DNA of 64,000 nt from Stutzerimonas kunmingensis (GTDB lineage: Bacteria > Pseudomonadota > Gammaproteobacteria > Pseudomonadales > Pseudomonadaceae). Made by a program: the position numbers and the translations under genes. Shown here one piece after another: positions 50,340 through 59,831 of the stretch. The stretch's first letter is position 1; each line of letters opens with the position of its first letter. The stretch spans positions 248,001 through 312,000 of the forward strand of contig NZ_PISM01000014.1 of the NCBI RefSeq assembly GCF_002929225.1, given 5' to 3'. The notes under the pieces are model-generated. The model did not search any database, had not been told where the DNA came from, and was given only the letters and a program-made list of their open reading frames with translations.

Positions 50340-52142
50340 TCAACCCCGCTGCGCAAGCCAAGCCTTCCAGCCGCCGAAGTGGGTGATGTCCTCGGCGCCG
50401 TCAAGGCCGTAAGCATCGCAGATAAACCCGGTTTCCCAGCGCCCGTCTTCTAGCTCCACTTTGCCCAGGCCCAGCGGCGCTGGGATGCCGGTGAGGAACG
50501 AGCCCAGCTCGCTGCTGGGGATTTCCCAGACTTCCACGGCGATGGCCGCTCCACCCTCGGCGACGCGCACCATCCCCGGGCGTAACAGCGGGCCGCCGGC
50601 CAGGGCGTAGAGCTTGTACGCCGCGCTGCTGGTGGTTACCTCCAGCAGCCGACCGCCGCGCTGGCGAAGTTGCCAGTTCAGCGGCAGGCCATCGAGGTGC
50701 GCGCCGCAGACCACCACTCTCGTCCGGTCGTTGCGCGCCGGATTCTGCGGGGCAGGTGTTGTGATCGCATTGCTGCCCACCAGGGCCAGGCCGGTCCGGC
50801 GTTGCAGTGCATCGGCCAGGCTCAGCAGGTACTGGTCGGTGAACACACGGCCAAACAGCGTCACGCCCCAGGGCAGCTCGTTCTCCATAACGCCGGCAGG
50901 TACAGCCACGGCGGCGTAATCCAGCATGTTCATGAAGTTGGTGTAGTAGCCCAGGTCCGAGTTGCGCTTGACCGGTTCGGCGTGAAGCTCGGCGAGCGTC
51001 ACCGGGCGCGGGTACGCGGGCGTCAGCACGCAATCGACCTCGGTCATGATCCGGTCGCAAATGGCCTTCAGCTGCTGCAGGCGGTATTGCGCTTCGAACA
51101 GCTGCACGGCGGTGGTGCCCGGTGCCTTTTCCAGTACCGCCTTTATCACCGGCAGGACGGCGTCGGGTTGCTGCTCGATCAGCGCGCCGGCCACGCTATA
51201 GCGTTCGGCGACCCAGGGGCCTTCGTAGAGCAGGCGCGCGGCTTCGAGAAAGGGCGAAAAGTCCACTTCCACTGGCTCGCCACCGATGGCTTTTAGCTGC
51301 TCAATGGTGGCGGCGAACAGCGCCGGACTTTCCGGGCAGCCGAGGAACTCGAGCTGCTTCGGTACGCCGAAGCGAAAGGACTTCACCTGGCCGAAGGCCG
51401 AGCCGTCGTTCCACAGCGGGTTGGCGCGGCTGTATTCGTCACGCGGATCGAGCCTGGCGGTCAACGCGAGCAGCTGACTGGCTTCGGTGGCGCTGGCAGT
51501 GAAGAAGGTCACGCAGTCCAGCGTGCGACAGGCGGGCACGACGCCAGCGGTGGAGATCAGCCCTTTGCTGGCCTTGAGGCCTACCAGATTGTTCAGCGCC
51601 GCCGGCACGCGGCCGGAGCCTGCGGTGTCGGTGCCCAGGGCAAAGGTGCACAGGCCCAGCGCCACGGCCAGGGATGAGCCGGCGCTGGAGCCACCGGAGG
51701 GGTAGTCGGGGCGCACGCTGTTGCGGCACTTGCCATAGGGCGAGCGGGTGCCGTTGAGGCCGGTGGCGAATTGGTCGAGGTTGGTCTTACCCAGCGGCAC
51801 GGCACCGAGGGCGATCAGCTGCTCGACGATGGTGGCGTTGGTTTCCGGTGTATAGGCAAAGGCCGGGCAGGCGGCGGTGGTGGGAATGCCGGCCAGATCG
51901 ATATTGTCCTTGATCGCGAACGGGATGCCGTAGAGCGGTAGCTCGGCGGGCGTCTTGCTCTCCAGTGCGGCCAGGTAGGGCTCGAGTTTTTCGGCGTTCA
52001 GCAGGTGGATAAACGCGTTGAACTCGCCGTTCAGTTCAGCGGCCTTGGCGCGTAGTTTGAGGATCAGCTGGCGCGGGGTCGTGGTGCCGGCTTCATAGGC
52101 ATTGCGCAGCGTGTCGAGGCGAAGATCGAAATGGGTCGTCAT
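50340..52142 (-). CDS. atzF: Allophanate hydrolase
   Basis: 600 residues from MTTHFDLRLDTLRNAYEAG (52142). Amidase-signature triad K79 (FAIKDNI), S153 (GGSSAGSS) and S176 (DTAGSGR). A C-terminal domain from about residue 465 (VVVCGAHLDGLPLNWQL) is the second allophanate-hydrolase domain. It converts allophanate to CO2 and ammonia, the final step of both the urea-carboxylase and guanidine-carboxylase routes. It is 583 bp from the carboxylase gene, the space being filled by repeats. Confidence 0.93.
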   Translation of the reverse strand: MTTHFDLRLDTLRNAYEAGTTTPRQLILKLRAKAAELNGEFNAFIHLLNAEKLEPYLAALESKTPAELPLYGIPFAIKDNIDLAGIPTTAACPAFAYTPETNATIVEQLIALGAVPLGKTNLDQFATGLNGTRSPYGKCRNSVRPDYPSGGSSAGSSLAVALGLCTFALGTDTAGSGRVPAALNNLVGLKASKGLISTAGVVPACRTLDCVTFFTASATEASQLLALTARLDPRDEYSRANPLWNDGSAFGQVKSFRFGVPKQLEFLGCPESPALFAATIEQLKAIGGEPVEVDFSPFLEAARLLYEGPWVAERYSVAGALIEQQPDAVLPVIKAVLEKAPGTTAVQLFEAQYRLQQLKAICDRIMTEVDCVLTPAYPRPVTLAELHAEPVKRNSDLGYYTNFMNMLDYAAVAVPAGVMENELPWGVTLFGRVFTDQYLLSLADALQRRTGLALVGSNAITTPAPQNPARNDRTRVVVCGAHLDGLPLNWQLRQRGGRLLEVTTSSAAYKLYALAGGPLLRPGMVRVAEGGAAIAVEVWEIPSSELGSFLTGIPAPLGLGKVELEDGRWETGFICDAYGLDGAEDITHFGGWKAWLAQRG

Positions 52143-52210
52143 GGTGGGCTTCCTCTGTGGCGGGCCTGGTCTGTTCGGGCGGTCGGGATTCAGGTCAGGC
52201 TGGCGGCCTT

Positions 52211-52585
52211 TTCCCCTCACCCCAGCCCTCTCCCCAAAGGGGCGAGGGGGTTAATCCGGTGTTGCTGGCGGTCTGGTGGTCCGGCGTTGCTTTAGTGCTG
52301 TTAGTCCGGAGCCTTTGGTACGTCGTGGCGGAGGAACTTGGTTGGGCCTCTTTCCCCTCACCCCAGTCCTCTCCCCCAGGGGCGAGGGGGTTGATCCGGT
52401 GTTGCTGGCGGTCTTTGTGTCTGGCGTTGCTTTAGTGCTGTCAGTGCGGAGCCTTTGGTATGTCGTGGCGGAGGAACTTGGTTGGGCCTCTTTCCCCTCA
52501 CCCCAGTCCTCTTCCCAACGGGCGAGGGGGTTGATTCGGTGTTGCTGATGGTCTTTTGGTCCGGCGTTGCTTTCGTATCGCAGGC
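52211..52585. repeat. Tandem ~140-bp repeat, three copies, each with a REP-like palindrome
   Basis: Copies begin at 52211, 52352 and 52492 (periods 141 and 140). Each opens with TTTCCCCTCACCCCAG and a CCCTCTCCCC/GGGGCGAGGGGG palindrome, then a shared spacer containing CCGGTGTTGCTGGCGGTC and GGAGGAACTTGGTTGGGCC. Differences between copies are mostly point changes; the third is truncated. Confidence 0.9.
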
Positions 52586-52662
52586 GCTGAGAGTTCGTTA
52601 CGCGGCTCATGGCAATGCGCGAGCTGCGTCGATGTCCAGACCTGCGAGCCCGCGCCGAACCG

Positions 52663-52703
52663 GTCCCCTCTCCCTGAGGGAGAGGGCTAGGGTGAGGGGG
52701 AAA
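52663..52703. repeat. REP-like palindrome
   Basis: CCCCTCTCCCTGAGGGAGAG followed by GGCTAGGGTGAGGGGG: a dyad of the same family as those at 52211-52585 and 54006-54120. Confidence 0.75.
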
Positions 52704-52725
52704 TGGTCGGCAAAGACCACAGCTC

Positions 52726-55700
52726 TCAAACCTCCTCGATCACCACCACCCGTTGGCCGGCGCGCACCGGAGAGCCGGGTTGCACACGGATGTCCTTCAC
52801 CACCCCGGCGACCGGAGCGATGAGCGGAATTTCCATCTTCATGCTCTCAAGGATCACCAGCACGTCGCCGGCAGCCACGCGCGCGCCCTCGGCCACCGAC
52901 ACCTGCCAGAGATTGCCGGCGATATGGCTTTCGATGCCGTGCTCACCGGCGCCAAGTGGGGTGTCTTCACCGAGATCGGCCGCTACTTCCTCGCTCTCGA
53001 AATGCGCCAGCCCCGATTCGATCCAGCGCTGGCGCTCGGCGTCGAAGGCCGTGCGCTGCTGGCTGCGGAAGGCCTCGATGCCTTCGGCTTCCTTGACCAA
53101 GAAATCCTGGTAGTCGGAGAGGCACAGCTCGGTCTCCTCGATCTTCAGCGGGTAGCGGCCCAGCGGAAAATCGCGGCGAATCTTCAGCAGCTCCTCGGCG
53201 CTGACCGGGTAGAAACGGATCTGGTCGAAAAAACGCAGCAGCCAGGGCTGGCCGCCGAACGCCTCGAGCGCGCGGTAGCGGTTCCACATCTGCAGAGTGC
53301 GACCGACGAACTGGTAACCGCCCGGGCCTTCCATGCCGTAGACGCACATGTAGGCGCCGCCAATGCCCACCGAGTTCTCGGCGGTCCAGGTGCGCGCCGG
53401 GTTGTACTTGGTGGTGACCAGCCGGTGGCGCGGGTCCAGCGGGGTGGCCACCGGCGCGCCGAGGTAGACGTCGCCCAGGCCCATCACCAGATAGCTGGCC
53501 TCGAACACCGTGCGGTACACCTCGTCGAGGTTCGGCAGGTCGTTGATGCGGCGGATGAATTCCAGGTTGCTCGGGCACCAGGGCGCATCCTTGCGCACTG
53601 TGGTCATGTACTTCTCGATCGCCAGCTGGCAAGCCGGGTCGTCCCAGGACAGCGGCAGGTGAACGATGCGCGAGGGGACTTTGAGATCCTGCGCGGCGCA
53701 CACTGCGTCCCACAGCCCGGCGACGGTCTCCAGCAGCACGGCCAGCGGCAGGGTTTCCGGCTGGTAGTGGACCTGCAGCGAACGGATGCCGGGTGTGAGG
53801 TCGATGACGCCGTCGAGTCCCTTGGCTTCCAGCGCCTGCATCAGCGCATGGCCGCGGAAGCGCAGCACCAGGTCCAGTTCCGGTGCGCCGATCTCCAGCA
53901 GCAGATGGGTGTCGCCGGAGAGTCGGGCGACCAGACGGCTGTCGTCCTGGCCGAGGTCGAGGACGATGGGGGAGGTGAGCGCATATTCCGCAGACTGCGC
54001 GTAAATGCCCCCTTTCCCTCCGGGAGAGGGCTGGGGTGAGGCGCTTTTGCTGTCGGTTGAAACAGCCCTCACCCCGATTGCGGACCGCCCCGGCCCCTCT
54101 CCCGGAGGGAGAGGGGAGACAAGCACGCACTCTTCGCGCCGGGCTCTTGCCAGCTCCCGCGCTGTGGCGATATCCACCGGGACAAAGCGCACTTTATCCC
54201 CTGCCTTAAGCTGCCCGAGCTGCCACAGGTCGGCTTCGATAATGGTCACCGGACAGACAAACCCCCCCAGGCTCGGGCCGTCGGGGCCGAGGATCACCGG
54301 CATGTCGCCGGTGAAGTCCACCGCGCCGATGGCGTAGGGGTTGTCGTGGATATTGGATGGATGCAAACCGGCTTCGCCGCCGCTCTCGCGCACCCATTCG
54401 GGCTTGGGCCCGATCAGGCGCACGCCGGTGCGGCTGGAGTTGAAGTGCACTTCCCAGTCGGTGGCGAAGAAGCGCTCGATATAGCCTTCGGTTAAGTATT
54501 CCGGCGCACCGTGGGGGCCGTAGATCACGCGAATTTCGCGCACCGCCGACAGGGCGCTGCGCAGCTCGGCGGGCAGTGTGGCGCCGGCAGACGAGTCGGT
54601 CAGCGGTGCCAGATGCAGCACGTCGCCGGCACGCAGGGCGCGGCCGCCGTGGCCGCCGAACTGGCCGAGGGTAAAGGTGCTCTTGCTGCCCAGATACTCC
54701 GGCACCTGCAGACCGCCGCGCACGCACAGATACGACCGCGCACCGGCGCCGGCAATGGTGCCGATCGTCAGGGTGCTGCCGGCCGGGATGAACAGCGCAG
54801 TGCTCATCGGCTGCGGCACGTCATCCAGCTTCAACGGTATTTCCGCGCCGGTCACCGCCACCACCGCGTCGGTGTTGAAGCGCAGGATCGGCCCGCTCAT
54901 GGTGATTTCCAGCCCGGCGGCGTCTTCGGCGTTGCCGAGCAGGGCATTGCCCAGACGCAGGGCGCGGCTGTCCATCGGGCCGGACGGCGGCACGCCTACC
55001 GCCCAGTAGCCGAGGCGGCCGGGGAAGTCCTGCACGGTGGTCTGGGTGCCGGCGCTAATAACCTCGAAGGTATCGGCCTTGTAGCTGAGACCCTCCAGGC
55101 AGCGGGTCCAGGGGTTGCCGCTGGCGAAAGGGGTAAAGGCAAGGATTTGGCGCAGGTAATCGCGGTTGGTTTCCACGCCGTAGAGCAGGGTGTCGCCCAG
55201 AGCAGCGTCCAGCGCGACGCGGGCCTCTTCGCGGCTCGGCGCCCAGATGATGACCTTGGCGATCATCGGGTCGAAATATGGCGGGATCTCGCAGCCAGCC
55301 TCGACCCAGGTGTCAACGCGCAGGGCCTTGCCGTCGGCTTCCGGGAAGCTCGCGGCGGTGAGCAAGCCGGGACTCGGCTGGAAATCCCGGCCCGGGTCTT
55401 CGGCATAGACGCGCGCCTGGATCGAATGTCCGCTGGGCTTCAGCGTCTTGGCCAGCTCCGCCAGCGGCGGCAGATCGCCAGCGGCCAGCTCAATCATCCA
55501 GCGCACCAGATCGACGCCCCAGACCTGCTCGGTGACGCCGTGCTCGACCTGCAGGCGGGTGTTTACTTCGAGAAAATAGAACTGCTCGGCCTCGGCGTCG
55601 TAGACGAACTCCACGGTGCCGGCGCTGCGATAGTTCACCGCTTTTGCCAGCCTGATCGCCGCCTCGCACAGCGCCTCAGCCATGCCGGTCGGCAGGTTTG

Positions 55701-56430
55701 GCGCCGGGGTTTCCTCCAGCACCTTCTGGTTGCGTCGCTGCACCGAGCAGTCGCGCACGCCGAGAGCGATGACTTCGCCGGCGCCGTCACCGAACACCTG
55801 CACTTCCAGGTGGCGGGCACGCTCGATGTATTTCTCGATGAACACGCCCGAGTCGCTGAAGTTGTTCTGCCCAAGGCGCTTGACCGCTTCGAACGCTTCG
55901 CTCAGCTCCTCGGCCGAGCGGCACACACGCATGCCGATACCGCCACCGCCGGCGGTGCTTTTCAGCATCACCGGGTAGCCGACCTGCTCGGCTGCGCCGA
56001 GGGCATCGGCGAGGCTGTCGAGCAGCTCGGTGCCTTCCAGCATCGGCACGCCCTGCCGCTTGGCCAAGGCGCGGGCGGTGTGCTTCAGGCCAAACACCCG
56101 CAGCTGTTCCGGCGTCGGGCCGACGAAGGCGATCCCGGCCGCCTCGCAGGCGTCGGCAAAGGCTGCGTTCTCCGAAAGAAATCCGTAGCCGGGGTGAATC
56201 GCTTTCGCGCCGGTTTCCCGGGCGATGCGGAGAATCTTCTCCACCACCAGATAGGTCTGCGCTGCCGGGCCTTCGCCCAGACTGTGGGCCTCGTCGGCTT
56301 GCTGGATATGCAGGCTGGCGGCGTCGGCCTCGGAGTAGACGGCCACGCCTTTCACATCCAGGGCGCGCAGCGTACGCAGGATGCGGCAGGCAATGGCGCC
56401 GCGGTTGGCGATCAGAAGTTTGTCGAACAT
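52726..56430 (-). CDS. Guanidine/urea carboxylase (biotin-dependent)
   Basis: 1234 residues. Biotin carboxylase domain 1-450 (ATP-grasp loop KSTAGGGGIGM near 157; EVNTRLQVEHGVTE). KipA-like carboxyltransferase half about 460-760 (GPMDSRALRLGNALL, IHDNPYAIGAVDFTGD). KipI-like half about 820-1040. Long helical linker, then a biotinyl domain with K1198 in ESMKME. Riboswitch control and adjoining DUF1989 genes favour guanidine carboxylase over urea carboxylase. Residues about 768-808 are encoded by an inserted REP-like pair. Confidence 0.9.
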   Translation of the reverse strand: MFDKLLIANRGAIACRILRTLRALDVKGVAVYSEADAASLHIQQADEAHSLGEGPAAQTYLVVEKILRIARETGAKAIHPGYGFLSENAAFADACEAAGIAFVGPTPEQLRVFGLKHTARALAKRQGVPMLEGTELLDSLADALGAAEQVGYPVMLKSTAGGGGIGMRVCRSAEELSEAFEAVKRLGQNNFSDSGVFIEKYIERARHLEVQVFGDGAGEVIALGVRDCSVQRRNQKVLEETPAPNLPTGMAEALCEAAIRLAKAVNYRSAGTVEFVYDAEAEQFYFLEVNTRLQVEHGVTEQVWGVDLVRWMIELAAGDLPPLAELAKTLKPSGHSIQARVYAEDPGRDFQPSPGLLTAASFPEADGKALRVDTWVEAGCEIPPYFDPMIAKVIIWAPSREEARVALDAALGDTLLYGVETNRDYLRQILAFTPFASGNPWTRCLEGLSYKADTFEVISAGTQTTVQDFPGRLGYWAVGVPPSGPMDSRALRLGNALLGNAEDAAGLEITMSGPILRFNTDAVVAVTGAEIPLKLDDVPQPMSTALFIPAGSTLTIGTIAGAGARSYLCVRGGLQVPEYLGSKSTFTLGQFGGHGGRALRAGDVLHLAPLTDSSAGATLPAELRSALSAVREIRVIYGPHGAPEYLTEGYIERFFATDWEVHFNSSRTGVRLIGPKPEWVRESGGEAGLHPSNIHDNPYAIGAVDFTGDMPVILGPDGPSLGGFVCPVTIIEADLWQLGQLKAGDKVRFVPVDIATARELARARREECVLVSPLPPGEGPGRSAIGVRAVSTDSKSASPQPSPGGKGGIYAQSAEYALTSPIVLDLGQDDSRLVARLSGDTHLLLEIGAPELDLVLRFRGHALMQALEAKGLDGVIDLTPGIRSLQVHYQPETLPLAVLLETVAGLWDAVCAAQDLKVPSRIVHLPLSWDDPACQLAIEKYMTTVRKDAPWCPSNLEFIRRINDLPNLDEVYRTVFEASYLVMGLGDVYLGAPVATPLDPRHRLVTTKYNPARTWTAENSVGIGGAYMCVYGMEGPGGYQFVGRTLQMWNRYRALEAFGGQPWLLRFFDQIRFYPVSAEELLKIRRDFPLGRYPLKIEETELCLSDYQDFLVKEAEGIEAFRSQQRTAFDAERQRWIESGLAHFESEEVAADLGEDTPLGAGEHGIESHIAGNLWQVSVAEGARVAAGDVLVILESMKMEIPLIAPVAGVVKDIRVQPGSPVRAGQRVVVIEEV
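54006..54120. repeat. REP-like pair inserted in frame inside the carboxylase gene
   Basis: Two inverted elements, 54009-54040 (CCCTCCGGGAGAGGGCTGGG) and 54068-54117 (CCCTCACCCCGATTG ... GGAGGGAGAGGGG), are separated by about 27 bp. They belong to the same family as the repeats at 52211-52703. On the coding strand they read through without a stop as a Pro/Gly/Ser-rich stretch (SPLPPGEGPGRS, SASPQPSPGGKGG). Confidence 0.85.
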
Positions 56431-56588
56431 GTTCAGTAAGCCTCGAAGGGCTGGCGGGCCGTCCCGCCTTTATTCATCTGCGCCACGGCCGTCCGTGGTT
56501 GGGGAGGGTTGCTTCGCTGTCGGCAGCTCGGGCCTTTGCCCGGCGCGTGCCTGCAGCAGCGGCAGCAGGTAGCGACGCAACAGCGGCA

Positions 56589-57224
56589 TCAGTTCCACAC
56601 CAGCACCTCGGCGGGCGTCGGGTTCCAGCCGTTGCAGGGGTTGTTCAGTTGCGGGCAGTTGGAGATCAGCACGATCACGTCCTGCTCGGCCTTGAGCTCC
56701 ACGTACTTGCCCGGTGCGGAAAGGCCGTCCTCGAAGGTCAGGCCGCCCTCGGGCGTCACCGGCACGTTCATGAAAAAGTTGATGTTGGCGCCGATGTCGC
56801 GCTTCTCCAGACGGCCGTCGTGCAGGCTGGCGCGCAGAAAATTGTCGCGACAGCTGTGCATGTAGCGCTTGTCCAGGGCGTAGCGCACCACGTTGCTCTC
56901 CTGGGCGCAGGCGCCGCCGAGGGTGTCGTGGCGACCGCAGGTGTCGGCGACGATGGTCAGCAAGGGGTTGCCGAGGTTGGAATACAACACCGTGCCGGCG
57001 CTGAGATAGACCTTGTTCTGCCGGCGCAGGGTGCGCTGCGGGTCGAAGCGTTCGCGCGGGTTCTTCGCGCTGAAGAACAACGTGTCGATGGCTTGATTGC
57101 CGTCGACATCCAGCAAGCGCAGGGTCTGTCCGGCCTTCACTTCGAACAGGTACGGCTCGCCGGCCGGGATCAGGTGGCGGAAGCTGGCGGTTTCGGGGTG
57201 CAGGCTGCTTTCTACGATGGTCAT
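56589..57224 (-). CDS. DUF1989 protein, carboxyguanidine deiminase subunit (CgdB-like)
   Basis: 211 residues from MTIVESSLHPETASFRH (AGGAGGT before ATG 57224). Metal/active-site signature ADTCGRHDTLGGAC, with YLFEVKAGQTLRLLDVDGNQA at the start. The urea-carboxylase-associated DUF1989 pair was shown to form carboxyguanidine deiminase, which turns carboxyguanidine into allophanate. Which of the two genes is subunit A or B is assigned by order only. The carboxylase starts 158 bp downstream. Confidence 0.85.
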   Translation of the reverse strand: MTIVESSLHPETASFRHLIPAGEPYLFEVKAGQTLRLLDVDGNQAIDTLFFSAKNPRERFDPQRTLRRQNKVYLSAGTVLYSNLGNPLLTIVADTCGRHDTLGGACAQESNVVRYALDKRYMHSCRDNFLRASLHDGRLEKRDIGANINFFMNVPVTPEGGLTFEDGLSAPGKYVELKAEQDVIVLISNCPQLNNPCNGWNPTPAEVLVWN

Positions 57225-57237
57225 GTCGGCAACCTCC

Positions 57238-57966
57238 TCAGATGTAGAGTCTTTCGGTGTTGTGGAAGCCGCGGCCGTTCTCCGGACGCGAAGTGCGGCA
57301 GAGCACGCTGATGCCATCGCTCTGGACCTTGTGCCAGCTCAGCTGCACCGGTTTGGGTGCGTACAGCGGATTGGGGTCCAGCGGATGCTGCAAGGCGGTG
57401 AGGATCACCAGGGTGTCCATTGGCGCGTACAACTCGATGTAGTCGCCCGCTTTGGAATTGCCGCTGTGGAAGGCAAAGGTGCCGTCGGCGGTGACGTCCA
57501 CCCGGCTGAACAGATTGAGCACCATGAGCAGGTCCTGCAGGTTGAGGTTCCACTTGCCCATCTCCACCAGCAGGTTGTCGGTGCCGTTGCGGAAGAAGCC
57601 GTTGCGCAGTTCCTGATACCGGCCCTGGCCGTATTTCTCGGCGACTTCATCGGCGTTCAGCACGCCGCCAAAGCTGTCGTGCCAGCCGCAGGTGTCGGCG
57701 GTGATGGCTGCGAGTACGCGGCCCATGTCCGAGTAGAGGCAATGACCGGCGGTGAGCTTGGCGGTGTGCTGGCACTTGAGGGTGTCGGGCAGGTTCAGCC
57801 GCTCGCTCTTCTCCTGGGCGTTGAGCAGCATCAAGCTGACGTTGGCGCCGCCTTCCAGATCGGTCAGGCGCAGCAGCTGGCCACGCTTGAGGACGAAGGA
57901 GGTGTGGCCGCCGCCGGGAACGGTTTCCTCGTACAGCGTGGGGCGGATCGCGAGTGAAGCGCTCAT
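57238..57966 (-). CDS. DUF1989 protein, carboxyguanidine deiminase subunit (CgdA-like)
   Basis: 242 residues. ADTCGWHDSFGG mirrors the signature of its partner. FVLKRGQLLRLTDLEGGANVS and LQDLLMVLNLFSRVDVTADG are family-typical. Encoded between the ABC ATPase and the second DUF1989 gene, 13 bp from the latter. With the partner, it should deiminate carboxyguanidine to allophanate in the cytoplasm. Confidence 0.86.
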   Translation of the reverse strand: MSASLAIRPTLYEETVPGGGHTSFVLKRGQLLRLTDLEGGANVSLMLLNAQEKSERLNLPDTLKCQHTAKLTAGHCLYSDMGRVLAAITADTCGWHDSFGGVLNADEVAEKYGQGRYQELRNGFFRNGTDNLLVEMGKWNLNLQDLLMVLNLFSRVDVTADGTFAFHSGNSKAGDYIELYAPMDTLVILTALQHPLDPNPLYAPKPVQLSWHKVQSDGISVLCRTSRPENGRGFHNTERLYI

Positions 57967-57967
57967 G

Positions 57968-58852
57968 TCAGGCTCCTTGGTAGGCAGTTCGGAATTTCTC
58001 GCTGAGGGTGGCCGGCAGGCCAGCGGCCGCGCCGGGCGCGTGGCGGCCCTCGTGCAAGGGAATGTCGTAGGTCACTCGTGCGCCATAGGCGCCCGGGGCG
58101 TGGGGGTCGATGCGCGGCTTGTCGAAGACCAGGATGCGGCTGCCGAGGGTGAAGCCTTCCGACAGGTCATGGGTGACCATGAACACCGTCAGTCGGGTCT
58201 CCCGCCACAGCTCCAGCAGCAGCGCATGCATGTCCTTGCGGATACCGGGGTCGAGCGCGCCGAAGGGTTCGTCCAGCAACAGCACCCGGGGCTTCATGAT
58301 CAGCGCCTGGGCGATGGCCAGCCGCTGTTGCATGCCGCCGGAGAGCTGCGCCGGGTACTTGTCCAGCGCATGGCCGAGGCCAACCTTGTGCAGCATCTGC
58401 GCGGCCTGCTCGCGGGCATCGCGTTTGTGGCGACCGAGCAGACGGCCGAGCAGCGGGGCGCGCGGCAGTTCCAGGCCGAGGGCGACGTTGTCCTGCACCG
58501 ACAGGTGCGGGAATACCGAATAGCGCTGAAAGACCACGCCGCGGCTGGCATCCGGCTCGTTGGCCAGCGGCCGCCCGTCGAGCAGGATCTCGCCGCGGCT
58601 GGGCGTTTCCTGGCCGAGCAGCAGGCGCAGGAAGGTCGACTTGCCGCAGCCAGAGGCGCCGACCAGGGTGCAGAATTCGCCTTCGGCAATGTTCAGGTTC
58701 AGGCGCTCCAGCACGATCTGATCGCCGTACTGCTGCCAGACGTTCTTCACCTGAATGAAGGAGCTGGGGTCGCCGCCCGCGCGAGGCCCTGGTTGCTTTG
58801 TGCATTGGCTCGACTGTGCGGCAACGGGTGCCTTGGCGTTGTTCTCGCTCAT
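57968..58852 (-). CDS. ABC transporter ATPase of the guanidine carboxylase operon
   Basis: 294 residues. Walker A GASGCGKST, signature LSGGMQQR, Walker B VLLLDEPFGALD, switch His in MVTHDLSEG. The N-terminal 30 residues are an extension. Starts inside the permease stop (4-bp overlap). Presumed guanidine (or urea) uptake. Confidence 0.92.
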   Translation of the reverse strand: MSENNAKAPVAAQSSQCTKQPGPRAGGDPSSFIQVKNVWQQYGDQIVLERLNLNIAEGEFCTLVGASGCGKSTFLRLLLGQETPSRGEILLDGRPLANEPDASRGVVFQRYSVFPHLSVQDNVALGLELPRAPLLGRLLGRHKRDAREQAAQMLHKVGLGHALDKYPAQLSGGMQQRLAIAQALIMKPRVLLLDEPFGALDPGIRKDMHALLLELWRETRLTVFMVTHDLSEGFTLGSRILVFDKPRIDPHAPGAYGARVTYDIPLHEGRHAPGAAAGLPATLSEKFRTAYQGA

Positions 58853-59664
58853 GCCTTGGCTCCTTCATACCAGGGGAACAGCAGCTGGGTCAGGCGCCGC
58901 AGCAGGTAGTCCATGGCCCAGGCCAGCAGAGTGATCCAGGCGACATAGGGCAGGATCACGTCCATCGCCATGTAGCGACGCACGAGAAAGATGCGGTAGC
59001 CCAGGCCATCGGTGGAGGCGATGGCCTCGGCGGCGATGAGGAACAGCCAGGCCGAACCGAGCACCAGGCGCAGGCTGATCAGCAGGCGCGGCATCAGCTG
59101 CGGCAGGACCAGGCGCAGGATCAGGGTCCAGGTGTTGGCGCCCAAGGTTTGCGCCTTGATCAGCAGCTCGCGGGGGATTTCTCGTGCTCGGTGTTCAAGG
59201 TCACGAGCCAGGATCGGCGTGATACCGATGACGATCAGCATCACCTTGGACAGTTCACCCAGGCCGAAGACGATGAACAGGATCGGCAGGATCGCCAGCG
59301 GTGGCACCATCGACAGCACCGTGAGCAACGGCGAGAGCGGCGCGCTGAACAGCGGCAGGGTGCCGGCAACGATACCCAGGCACAGGCCGGCCACTGCCGC
59401 GATGGCAAGACCGGTGCCGAGGCGCTTGAGGCTGGAGGCGGTGTCCTGCCAGAACAGATAGTCGCCAGAGCGTTTGTCGGGGGTGAAAGCGAGGCGTTCG
59501 ACGGCTGCGCTCATCTGGCCGAAGCTGGGCAGCAACTTGTCGTTGGGGTTCAGTTCCAGGCGCTGGGCCGAGTTGGTCAGGTACAGCGCCAGCAGCAGGG
59601 CGAAGGGCAGAATTGCCAGTGCCAACCAGCCGCTACGTCCGGGAGTGCGGTTGATCAGACGCAT
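58849..59664 (-). CDS. ABC transporter permease of the guanidine carboxylase operon
   Basis: 271 residues from MRLINRTPGRSGWLALAIL (an in-frame start at 59781 would read through the leader). Six or so membrane helices and a coupling loop with LIKAQTLGANTWTLILRLVLP. It is the first gene behind riboswitch 2; no binding-protein gene precedes it, which is unusual for this transporter type. The binding protein at 35342 is the likeliest partner. Confidence 0.9.
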   Translation of the reverse strand: MRLINRTPGRSGWLALAILPFALLLALYLTNSAQRLELNPNDKLLPSFGQMSAAVERLAFTPDKRSGDYLFWQDTASSLKRLGTGLAIAAVAGLCLGIVAGTLPLFSAPLSPLLTVLSMVPPLAILPILFIVFGLGELSKVMLIVIGITPILARDLEHRAREIPRELLIKAQTLGANTWTLILRLVLPQLMPRLLISLRLVLGSAWLFLIAAEAIASTDGLGYRIFLVRRYMAMDVILPYVAWITLLAWAMDYLLRRLTQLLFPWYEGAKA

Positions 59665-59831
59665 AGGCAGATGCCCCGTGCAACGGCCGCGGCAACAGGT
59701 GGAATACTGTGAAGTTCGGGTGCGGCAGAGGCCCTGGCACAAGGCAGAGCGGAGAACGGCAAAGCCGTTTCGAGCGGGCACATGGCAAACCCTCCAGTGT
59801 TGGGAATAGCGCAGGAGCTGCGTGCAATCAC
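59665..59831. other. Leader between riboswitch 2 and permease
   Basis: About 165 bp with no supported gene. A 42-codon minus-strand frame starting MCPLETALPF exists but lacks family features. Orthologous operons usually place the binding-protein gene here, so this may mark its loss. Confidence 0.45.

Larger units (their letters stand above)
52143..52725. other. Repeat-filled gap between carboxylase and allophanate hydrolase
   Basis: 583 bp with no gene. Holds a three-copy tandem repeat (52211 to about 52585) and a separate REP-like palindrome near 52663-52703. Reading frames here are low-complexity artefacts. Confidence 0.7.

Noticed and set aside
52157..52823. Several overlapping frames in the repeat region
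   Set aside because: They arise from the tandem REP-bearing repeat and share its periodic composition.
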